A stretch of DNA of 10,205 bases, taken from Athalassotoga sp964433875. Its GTDB lineage: Bacteria; Thermotogota; Thermotogae; Mesoaciditogales; Mesoaciditogaceae. Position numbers and translations under genes: made by a program. Positions 1 through 5,428 of the stretch are shown here, in pieces (positions within the stretch are counted from its first letter, which is position 1; every line of letters starts with the position of its first letter). The notes below the pieces were generated by a model. That model was not told the DNA's origin and made no database searches. It saw only the letters and a program-made list of their open reading frames with translations. Location: NCBI GenBank assembly GCA_964433875.1, contig CAYSSO010000041.1, forward strand, positions 1 to 10,205. Reading direction: 5' to 3'.

Positions 1-84
1 AGTGAAAAGTGAACGGTTAATTTTCCATTTTCAATTGTAAATTTTTAATTTATTCCACGTGCTACGAGCCACGTGCTACGTGCT
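1..84. repeat. Dispersed/direct repeat, copy 1 of 2
   Basis: This 84-bp non-coding block recurs at 157-240 with 82 of 84 positions identical; the differences are at 39 (A, against C at 195) and 73 (G, against A at 229). The left part is AT-rich with a CAATTG palindrome. The right part (about 54-84) is a short tandem array of CACGTGCTACG-like units with CACGTG palindromes. No ORF runs through it. It may extend left of the window. The pattern suggests a dispersed intergenic repeat rather than a CRISPR repeat, because the unit is too long and there are only two copies. Confidence 0.85.
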
Positions 85-156
85 AAAGTTATATCCTACC
101 TTTGAGGAATGTACTGGCGCATGGCTTATGGCCAATGGCGCCGGTGAGAAGTAAAG

Positions 157-240
157 AGTGAAAAGTGAACGGTTAATTTTCCATTTTCAATTGTCAATTT
201 TTAATTTATTCCACGTGCTACGAGCCACATGCTACGTGCT
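157..240. repeat. Dispersed/direct repeat, copy 2 of 2
   Basis: Second copy of the 84-bp repeat, in direct orientation and 156 bp downstream of the first. The similarity stops sharply after the GCTACGTGCT at its right end. The 72-bp spacer between copies holds an imperfect dyad (GGCGC at 116-120 with GCGCC at 138-142, and TGGC/GCCA inside it). Nothing else in the first 260 bases looks like a gene. Confidence 0.85.
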
Positions 241-270
241 TAATTTACCTCTTTTTAAAAGTGAAAATAG

Positions 271-295
271 AAAAAGTGTGATTATATAATCTGAA
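271..295 (+). promoter_or_regulatory. Promoter-like block P1
   Basis: A 25-bp block containing a consensus -10 hexamer, TATAAT (285-290), 33 bases before the ATG of the 48-aa gene at 324. The same block recurs at 602-626 with only two mismatches, again just ahead of a small ORF, which argues for a shared function. The best -35-like hexamer is a weak GTGAAA at 261-266 with an 18-bp spacer. The promoter role is inferred; the repetition is seen directly. Confidence 0.55.
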
Positions 296-323
296 GAAAT
301 GAAAAATTAAAAGGAGTGAGCCA

Positions 324-470
324 ATGAGTGAAAATACAAAACTTGCAGGGAAGATCCTTTTAATGGCCTCTCAGACTATATCTGAGATCAGTTCCTTGTT
401 ACTGATGTGGCCTGATGAAGAGAAACAGCCAGATCAAACAAAGAAAGAGATCCAAAGTGAAAATAAGTGA
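324..470 (+). CDS. 48-aa hypothetical microprotein
   Basis: This short ORF starts with ATG behind a good Shine-Dalgarno (AAGGAG at 311-316, 7 bases away). The product begins MSENTKLAGK. It has a hydrophobic or amphipathic middle (roughly residues 11-29, ILLMAS...SSLLLMW) and a charged, Gln/Lys/Glu-rich tail ending QSENK. It has no Cys and no obvious signal peptide; the hydrophobic stretch is probably too polar for a firm transmembrane call. P1 lies upstream, and a structured RNA ending in a terminator follows immediately, so it probably forms a monocistronic transcript of about 300 nt. I do not recognise the family. A secreted or signalling peptide, a type I toxin-like peptide, or simply a short leader ORF carried by the RNA are all possible. 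Confidence 0.6.
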   Translation: MSENTKLAGKILLMASQTISEISSLLLMWPDEEKQPDQTKKEIQSENK

Positions 471-590
471 TGACTGGAAAGAGGACGTGCAATTGCTTGT
501 TCTCTCTTTGGAGTTTGTTGCAGAGGTATTGTTCTGGTGCCTCTTGTAGTAACCACCCCGCAGAAACAAGGCTGCGGGGATTTTTCTTTT
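470..590 (+). ncRNA. Structured RNA segment (three hairpins)
   Basis: No convincing gene lies here, but three hairpins follow one another on the + strand. Hairpin 1: AAAGAG (478-483) with CTCTTT (504-509), with inner pairs around a GCAATTGC core. Hairpin 2: TTGTTGCAGAGG (515-526) with CCTCTTGTAGTAA (540-552), giving 12 pairs including G-U pairs and a single bulged T. Hairpin 3: the intrinsic terminator at 556-590. The segment begins at the stop codon of the 48-aa ORF, so it is either a structured 3' UTR or a small RNA released from or expressed with that transcript. It does not match a riboswitch or housekeeping RNA that I recognise. Confidence 0.5.
556..590 (+). terminator. Rho-independent terminator
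   Basis: A perfect 8-bp GC-rich stem, CCCCGCAG (556-563) with CTGCGGGG (572-579), around an 8-nt loop, followed by A and the T tract TTTTTCTTTT (581-590). It ends the 48-aa gene and structured-RNA transcript before promoter block P2. Confidence 0.9.
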
Positions 591-601
591 AGAAATGTCG
601 T

Positions 602-626
602 AAAAAGTGTGATTAGATAATTTGAA
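602..626 (+). promoter_or_regulatory. Promoter-like block P2
   Basis: Identical to the P1 block (271-295) at 23 of 25 positions, with GATAAT (616-621) in place of TATAAT. It sits just after the terminator and directly before a strong ribosome binding site at 626-635, so a transcript starting here would have a leader of only about 12 bases. No good -35 box is visible; the block may instead be bound by an activator. Promoter function is inferred from position and repetition. Confidence 0.5.
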
Positions 627-639
627 AGGAGGTGATAAT

Positions 640-705
640 ATGGATATTGAAGATATAATTTCAATAGGATTTGTTATTTTAAAGATCTTGATTAAAATGA
701 TCTAA
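640..705 (+). CDS. 21-aa amphipathic peptide ORF
   Basis: The ATG follows an almost perfect Shine-Dalgarno, AAAGGAGGTGAT (625-636), so translation is likely even though the ORF is tiny. The 21-residue product starts MDIEDIISIGF and ends KILIKMI. It is Ile-rich, with acidic residues at the N-terminus and Lys spaced in the second half, and would fold as an amphipathic or membrane-seeking helix. It resembles phenol-soluble-modulin-type or small toxin peptides in character only; no homology is claimed. Its stop overlaps the start of an 11-codon ORF (TAATG, 703-707). Confidence 0.5.
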   Translation: MDIEDIISIGFVILKILIKMI

Positions 706-740
706 TGAGTGAACTTATTGTAAAAGTAGAAGAAAAATGA
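705..740 (+). CDS. 11-aa ORF coupled to the 21-aa ORF
   Basis: The ATG at 705-707 overlaps the stop of the 21-aa ORF (TAATG). It encodes only MSELIVKVEEK before TGA (738-740), which in turn overlaps the ATG at 737 by ATGA. The chain of overlaps suggests translational coupling into the broken downstream gene, or the decayed remains of a longer gene. It has no Shine-Dalgarno of its own. It could easily be chance. Confidence 0.2.
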   Translation: MSELIVKVEEK

Positions 741-1505
741 ATAATATTTATGCTGTTATGCAAAGCATCATTCACTGACCTTTGATTCAAGAAGTCATAG
801 ACAAAGATTCAGGTGAATGTTCTAAAATTGTTAAATCGCAGTCTGAGTCCTACTCCTCTTTTTCTCTTAACCATTTTCAGGTGCCGAAACCATGGAGAGG
901 CCACATAGAAAAAGCAAATATTCTATTCGTAAGTTCTAACCCCGGAATAAGTTTCGACGAAAATTTCCCAACATGGAACTGGGATGTGGGATCTATCGAA
1001 ACATTTTTTATCACCTGCTTTGATAAAGAATCCAAATTCACAAAGGACGGAATATCTCAAAAAAGATGGAACTTACAGTTCTGCTGTCCGCTTCTGGGTA
1101 AGGCTCAAGAGCATAGCAAACGAAATTATAGAAAATGCAATTCCCGGAACTGATTATGCCATGACTGAAGTTGTACACTGCAAATCGCCGCACGAATACG
1201 GTGTACCCGAAACATGCGGGATATGTTCACAAAGGTACTTATCTTCTGTTATTTCTTTGAGTCCTGCAAAGGTTATAATAATCTTGGGATCAACGGCAAA
1301 AGGGGTATTCAATTCTTATTACAACATATCAACAGATGAGAATCATAAACTCATCGGACCCATCCAAATAGAGAATGGAGAAAGATATATCGTATTTCTT
1401 CCACATCCAAACTCATTCAAACCTCACAAATTATCTACCAACCTTTCTTTGAAAGAGATTGAAATTTTAAGGCAATTTGTCAAAGGCAAGGAGGTACAAG
1501 CATGA
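737..1505 (+). pseudogene. Uracil-DNA glycosylase superfamily protein, broken
   Basis: One protein is spread over two frames. The first part (TTG 782 to about 1055) contains KPWRGHIEKANILFVSSNPG, where SSNPG matches the N-terminal active-site motif of the uracil-DNA glycosylase fold (GxNPG/GxxPG). The second part (about 1055 to 1505, +1 frame) continues with DGTYSSAVRFW, then a Cys/His stretch VVHCKSPHEYGVPETCGICS, and LPHPNSF, the HPS/HPN-type second motif. Removing one base near 1050-1064, where there is an A6 run, would restore a continuous frame. A likelier original start is ATG 737: reading from it gives MNNIYAVMQSIIH, TGA (776-778), then PLIQEV, so there is also a probable in-frame stop. 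The intact family removes damaged bases or acts in nucleic-acid defence or repair. A programmed frameshift is possible but unlikely with both lesions. Confidence 0.6.
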
Positions 1506-1699
1506 TAATCACCGCGATCAAAAGAGGAGGTATTCTGTACGTTTACGCGGAAGGCAACAGGGTTTTATGGACGATAGGATGCGGCTCGGACTGTGAACTT
1601 ATGGGCTACACATCTACAACGGTCACGATAAGGCGTGGAAATATAGCCTATGTATACGACGAAAAAGGACATCTCGTTTCTACAACCCAGGCAAGGTAG
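1502..1699 (+). CDS. 65-aa beta-rich hypothetical protein
   Basis: The ATG overlaps the stop of the preceding broken gene (ATGA, 1502-1505) and has a strong AAGGAGGT site (1488-1495), so it is translationally coupled and intact. The product has two similar halves: IKRGGILYVYAEGNRVLWT near the N-terminus and IRRGNIAYVYDEKGHLVST near the C-terminus, joined by a segment with GCGSDCELMGYTS. Each half looks like a beta-hairpin of the pattern RG-x3-YVY-x-E-x-G. It resembles small uncharacterised proteins found in bacterial genomes and prophages that carry LMGYTS and end in AR. Function is unknown. The two Cys (about residues 27 and 31) could form a disulfide or bind metal. Confidence 0.75.
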   Translation: MIITAIKRGGILYVYAEGNRVLWTIGCGSDCELMGYTSTTVTIRRGNIAYVYDEKGHLVSTTQAR

Positions 1700-1815
1700 C
1701 GTTAGAAAGATTTCTCAATTCGATGGGTGCAAAGATATCCGGAATCGGGAAAAGGAAAATGATTGTAAAAGGGGTAGAAAGTCTCGGCAGTACATCTTAT
1801 TCGATAAAAAATTGA
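1687..1815 (+). pseudogene. murA: murA internal fragment
   Basis: In the frame starting at 1681 this stretch reads PGKVALERFLNSMGAKISGI, then GKRKMIVKGVESLGSTSYSI, before KN and TGA (1813-1815). This lines up residue for residue with the internal MurA segment PEVVDLANFLxxxGAKIxGxG...IVxxGVExLxGxxYxV that precedes PDRIE in the enzyme. MurA is UDP-N-acetylglucosamine 1-carboxyvinyltransferase, the first committed step of peptidoglycan synthesis. Only about 40 of some 420 residues are present and neither active-site region is included, so it cannot work. Similarity begins where the 65-aa gene ends and stops before PDRIE. It looks like an illegitimate-recombination scar. Homology is from memory of the family, not from a search. 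Confidence 0.65.
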
Positions 1816-1840
1816 TTAAAATCAAAGGGGATGATAGAAA

Positions 1841-2686
1841 TTGAGAAAATATCGAAAGAATCTTGCTCGCGATTATGTTTTCGCATCTTTTAACCTTGAA
1901 TTTTTAAAGAAAAAGATCAAGGAAGATGAAAGAAATTTGGAATGGGATTACGATTGGTATCTTAAAGCACTTGAAAAGAAAAGATCCATTGAATCAATGA
2001 TGGACGAAGATGGATATTCCGAAGGAGAATATGGTGTCGTTGAATATTTTGACCTTTACAACGTTCCAGACGTAAGTTACGGAGAACAAGCGTTAAAGAT
2101 GCAAGAAATGGAACTTGAGATTCTTAAACTTGAGACCAGAAAAAAAGAAAGAGAATGGATTAAACTCAAAAAAGAGTTTGAAGATGCCATAAAAAGAGAC
2201 AAAAATGCAAGAAAGATCACGATAAAATCAGCCAACTTTGATTCAATTTCAGACGAGCCGCAAAAGCAATTTAAAAATCTTGTTGTATACGTTGATATCG
2301 AGAATCCAGTCGTAGCCATAGGATATGGTCTCCATTTTCGTGTGTATCCTCCATATCCTGCCGAAATAGAAAAGATCAAAAAGGGATCTGAGGTTTACTT
2401 GGAAGGATACATCGAGAAAGTTTTAAAGGAAAATGATCATACCGACTTTCAGTTTTCTCTTTCAAAAATCCTTTTGATAAGTGAACCGCCACAGATGCCT
2501 GAGAAAGATTCAAATAATTCTCCATCAGAAAATTGGGAGAAAATTTTAAAAGATAAGGAAGAACAAAAAGAAGCGTTCATCAGATTCTTGGAAGAGCATA
2601 AAGATGAAAAAGACGAATCTTTTGATATTTTTGACAATTTACCGGCAAAGAATGAATTCGAAGAAGATAATGATATACCCATTTGA
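1841..2686 (+). CDS. CRISPR-adjacent coiled-coil/OB-like protein, SSB-like tail
   Basis: This intact 281-aa gene starts at TTG (stops lie just upstream at 1832 and 1835; AAGGGG at 1825-1830 serves as Shine-Dalgarno). I do not recognise it. Residues about 17-52 and 84-120 are highly charged and helical, probably coiled coil, separated by an acidic aromatic segment (55-80). Residues about 125-215 alternate beta strands (NLVVYVDIE, GSEVYLEGYIEKV, FQFSLSKILLIS) in a way that suggests an OB or tRNA_anti-like fold. A low-complexity linker leads to an acidic end, EFEEDNDIPI, close to the DDDIPF tip of single-stranded DNA-binding proteins. The stop is 17 bp before the cas8b ATG, so it is probably co-transcribed and may be the first gene of the operon. 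It occupies the usual cas6 position but lacks the Gly-rich C-terminal loop of Cas6. Nucleic-acid binding is an inference. Confidence 0.8.
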   Translation: MRKYRKNLARDYVFASFNLEFLKKKIKEDERNLEWDYDWYLKALEKKRSIESMMDEDGYSEGEYGVVEYFDLYNVPDVSYGEQALKMQEMELEILKLETRKKEREWIKLKKEFEDAIKRDKNARKITIKSANFDSISDEPQKQFKNLVVYVDIENPVVAIGYGLHFRVYPPYPAEIEKIKKGSEVYLEGYIEKVLKENDHTDFQFSLSKILLISEPPQMPEKDSNNSPSENWEKILKDKEEQKEAFIRFLEEHKDEKDESFDIFDNLPAKNEFEEDNDIPI

Positions 2687-2703
2687 TAAATCGAGGTGAT
2701 GAA

Positions 2704-4542
2704 ATGCTTAAATCGGTAAGAGACATTGGCAGGGCCTACGGCGGGAGTGATACCGACAGACTTCTGAGCCCTTTTCCTTCTTACGTAAAGGTCAAAGATA
2801 ATCCGGAAAATGTTCAGACAATAGCCGTAAAGGTAGAATTTGACGACAATTACAATTTTTCTCTCAAAGATATAGTGCCTCTTTATCTAAAATCAGATCC
2901 GTATCCTCTGCTTTACAAACAACTTTATGGCAACGATAAAAATCTTTTTTCTCCGACAATCGTCTTGAAGTCTTACGAATATGTCAGCGATAAAAAAGCA
3001 GATCAAATCTTGAATCCATTTGGCAAATATTCGAATTTCATAAAGGATATGAACTCACAATTTTTGAATAATTTTGCGGATTTTCTCGACAAAACCATTG
3101 ACGGCATCGCACAGACGGTTTCACAAAAGATAGGCACTTTTTCAAATAAAAATGCGGTTTTGACATTTGAATTCGAGTCAAAAGGCAGTATGTTTTATCC
3201 AGCAGATGTTAGAGAAATTTTAGACGCCTTTGTAAGATCAAATCAGAGCCGTACTTCATCTTCTTCAATTTGTTGCGTTTGCGGCAGAAATGCGCCGATC
3301 TCGAAGAAAAAACTGAGCGATATAGAGATTTTCAAATTCGCGACGGTGGAAAAACTTGGATTTTTGCCGGATATGAATCCAAAAAACGTAAACAAAATTC
3401 TTCCCATATGTGAAGACTGCTACAAAGATATGCAACTTGGATCAAAGATCATTTTAAAGAACCTTGATTTTCCATTTTATTCAAAAGACAAAGTTTGGGT
3501 CATTCCTAAATCTCTCAACGGTGATTTGAATGTGATACAAAGCACAATAGATAACCTCAAAAAGATAAATTCTGTAACTTTTGATAAAGACTCAATAAAA
3601 CGCAGGTCTGTCTTTGAAACGAGAATTCTAAAAAATTCAAAAATGTTTCCGGCCCCTATATCTATTGACTTCATCTTTTACAGACCAAATAACGCACAAA
3701 GGCAGATAATTTTGAATATTCAGGATATGTCTCCGACATGGATAAAAGAGATATCTGACACGATGGATCGTGTAGATGCTATTTACAAAAAGATAGCCGG
3801 AGAATGGTATGACTTTACCTTAAAAACAATATATAACCTGACAGTTAACAAAGAATCGAAAAAGCCTAATCTCAAAGATTTTTACATAATTGTAAGAGGT
3901 ATTCTTGAGAAAAGAAAACCGCAGCGTCATTTAATAATTTCTGATGCCATGAAAAAGATAAGAACTGCCATTTACAATTCTGACAAAGAATTCAAAGAAG
4001 ATTTCAGATCATATCTTTATGGTGCAATGGCTACTTTGGATTTACTTAAGTTTCTTAATAAAAATGAAGGGAGCGGTAAGATGGATTCGAATCTTAGCGG
4101 TCAAGAGTATGAATTAGACAAAAGGGTAGATGAATTTTTCAACAATTCATTTGACACAACTGAGAAAAAAGGACTGTTTTATCTGGGCGTACTTGTCGGC
4201 AGGCTTGTTGCGTGTCAGCAAAACAAAATGGATAAGTCGAAAGCACCATTTTATTCGCAACTTAAGGGTTTGAGAATGAAAAGAGAAGATTTCAAAGGCC
4301 TCTACGCAAAGGTGATAAACAAAATGATCGAGTATTCATCTAACGATAACTGCTATTTAAATTCAAAAAATGTCGATATTCTAAAAAGGCTGTGTGCCTA
4401 TTACCTTAATTTGACCACCGATTGGAAATTGGATATCGATGAGGCCAATTTCATTTTTGTGTCCGGCATGACATTGTCATTTGCAGAGCCATTAAAAATT
4501 TCGAAAGGAGAAGAAGATAATGGAGAAACTGAAGAGATCTGA
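2704..4542 (+). CDS. cas8b: Type I-B Cascade large subunit Cas8b (Csh1/TM1802)
   Basis: This 612-aa protein is the large subunit of the type I-B Cascade complex, expected to recognise the PAM and help position Cas3. The ATG at 2704 is chosen because GAGGTGAT (2693-2700) precedes it; the TTG at 2683 lies within the upstream stop and has no site. The diagnostic feature is a zinc finger, C190-x2-C193 (ICCVCG) with C236-x2-C239 (PICEDC), typical of the TM1802/Csh1 family. An Asn/Phe-rich N-terminal region precedes the finger. The C-terminal part (about 440-612) is helical and includes GLFYLGVLVGRLVACQ, the region equivalent to the small subunit. A strong internal start exists at Met460. The gene overlaps cas7 by 23 bp. 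Family assignment rests on order, zinc finger and length. Confidence 0.92.
   Translation: MLKSVRDIGRAYGGSDTDRLLSPFPSYVKVKDNPENVQTIAVKVEFDDNYNFSLKDIVPLYLKSDPYPLLYKQLYGNDKNLFSPTIVLKSYEYVSDKKADQILNPFGKYSNFIKDMNSQFLNNFADFLDKTIDGIAQTVSQKIGTFSNKNAVLTFEFESKGSMFYPADVREILDAFVRSNQSRTSSSSICCVCGRNAPISKKKLSDIEIFKFATVEKLGFLPDMNPKNVNKILPICEDCYKDMQLGSKIILKNLDFPFYSKDKVWVIPKSLNGDLNVIQSTIDNLKKINSVTFDKDSIKRRSVFETRILKNSKMFPAPISIDFIFYRPNNAQRQIILNIQDMSPTWIKEISDTMDRVDAIYKKIAGEWYDFTLKTIYNLTVNKESKKPNLKDFYIIVRGILEKRKPQRHLIISDAMKKIRTAIYNSDKEFKEDFRSYLYGAMATLDLLKFLNKNEGSGKMDSNLSGQEYELDKRVDEFFNNSFDTTEKKGLFYLGVLVGRLVACQQNKMDKSKAPFYSQLKGLRMKREDFKGLYAKVINKMIEYSSNDNCYLNSKNVDILKRLCAYYLNLTTDWKLDIDEANFIFVSGMTLSFAEPLKISKGEEDNGETEEI
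4081..4542 (+). CDS. cas11b: Internal start: putative Cas11b small subunit
   Basis: An in-frame ATG inside cas8b (codon 460) is preceded by AAGGGAG (4067-4073), a near-consensus ribosome binding site 7 bases away, which is unusual inside an AT-rich gene. Translation from here would give a 153-aa mostly helical protein (beginning MDSNLSGQEY) covering the whole C-terminal domain of Cas8b. Type I-B, I-C and I-D systems are known to make their small subunit, Cas11, this way, and several copies line the Cascade backbone, stabilising the R-loop. No separate cas11 gene occurs in the operon, which fits. The site is seen directly; its use is inferred. Confidence 0.65.
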   Translation: MDSNLSGQEYELDKRVDEFFNNSFDTTEKKGLFYLGVLVGRLVACQQNKMDKSKAPFYSQLKGLRMKREDFKGLYAKVINKMIEYSSNDNCYLNSKNVDILKRLCAYYLNLTTDWKLDIDEANFIFVSGMTLSFAEPLKISKGEEDNGETEEI

Positions 4543-5425
4543 ATTTCTATTTCTCTACGATGTGAAATGGGGAAATCCAAACGGAGATCCGAACGATGAA
4601 AACAAACCAAGATATGACGAGATAACTTCACACGTACTCGTGAGCGATGTAAGACTCAAAAGAACGGTCAGAGATTATCTTGAGCAAAACGGAAAGACAA
4701 TTTTCATTTCCAAATCTGCAGATGTTCAAACTTCTGAAGGCAGAACAAAGGCACTCATAGGCGATTCAAAAGATCCTCTCAACGACATACTTGATAAAGC
4801 AATAGATATAAGACTTTTTGGTGGCATGCTCCCTATAAAATTGTCTAAAAAAGGCAGTTCAGGCGATTCTGTAACACTTGTTGGGCCTATTCAGATGAGA
4901 ATGGGAGAATCTTTACATGCGGTTGATCTTTCTTACATAAAAGGAACGGCAGCCTTTGCATCGAGAGAAAACGCTCAAATGTCATCTTTTCGTGAAGAAT
5001 ATCTTGTACCCTACGCATTGATAGCCTTTTACGGAGTCATAAATCAAAATGCGGCCGTAAAAACAAAATTAACTGAAGACGATATTGAGGAATTTTTCAA
5101 GGCACTTTGGTTTGGCACAAAAGACCTTATAACAAGATCAAAAATGGAACAACTTCCAAGATTGCTTGTACAGATTGAATACAACGATGACACACACAAC
5201 GGTGAACTGGATGCCCTTATCTCTTTAAAAGCAGAAAAACCTGAAAACGAAATAAGATCAGTCTTTGATTACACAATTGATATGACAAAATTGTCTGATC
5301 TGATCAAAAGAAATGCAAAAAGAATTTCAAGGATCAGATATTTATCAAGCGATGAACTTAGAATCACACCATCATTTGATACTTTGGAAGGAGTAAATGT
5401 TGAAAAATTCAAGATGGAGGCTTGA
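4520..5425 (+). CDS. cas7: Cascade backbone protein Cas7 (Csh2, type I-B)
   Basis: This 301-aa RAMP-fold protein polymerises along the crRNA spacer to form the backbone of Cascade. Hallmarks of the Csh2/DevR-like Cas7 family are NPNGDPN (residues 19-25), PR at 30-31, SDVRLKRTVRDYL (42-54), and GPIQMRMGESLHAVD (about 117-131), matching the GPvQ...SlH element. Length fits the family. The ATG is set by AAAGGAG (4504-4510) and lies within the end of cas8b (23-bp overlap), so translation is probably coupled; Cas7 is needed in several copies per complex. It ends 3 bp before cas5. Confidence 0.95.
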   Translation: MEKLKRSEFLFLYDVKWGNPNGDPNDENKPRYDEITSHVLVSDVRLKRTVRDYLEQNGKTIFISKSADVQTSEGRTKALIGDSKDPLNDILDKAIDIRLFGGMLPIKLSKKGSSGDSVTLVGPIQMRMGESLHAVDLSYIKGTAAFASRENAQMSSFREEYLVPYALIAFYGVINQNAAVKTKLTEDDIEEFFKALWFGTKDLITRSKMEQLPRLLVQIEYNDDTHNGELDALISLKAEKPENEIRSVFDYTIDMTKLSDLIKRNAKRISRIRYLSSDELRITPSFDTLEGVNVEKFKMEA

Positions 5426-5428
5426 TTA

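Noticed and set aside
116..142. GGCGCC-type dyad between the two repeats, considered as a terminator
   Set aside because: The stem is interrupted and no T run follows on either strand.
1..240. The repeated block as a CRISPR array
   Set aside because: Only two 84-bp copies, not 28-37-bp repeats with unique spacers of equal length.
470..592. A 40-codon Cys-rich + strand ORF starting with an ATG overlapping the stop of the 48-aa gene
   Set aside because: It runs straight through the terminator stem and T tract and has no conserved look; the RNA structure explains the sequence better.
434..664. A 76-codon minus-strand ORF
   Set aside because: It lies antisense to the 48-aa gene's end, the hairpins, the terminator and P2, and has no ribosome binding site.
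737..778. Dyad TGAAT...ATGC/GCAT...ATTCA as a terminator or operator
   Set aside because: AT-rich, interrupted stem without a T tract; probably chance within the decayed 5' end of the glycosylase-like gene.
1793..1821. Possible promoter for the 281-aa gene (TAAAAT at 1816-1821)
   Set aside because: No acceptable -35 at the right distance; in DNA this AT-rich a lone -10-like hexamer is not evidence.
1650..1844. A 64-codon + strand ORF overlapping the 65-aa gene and the murA fragment
   Set aside because: Its product is low-complexity and basic, while the other frame over the same bases reads as MurA.
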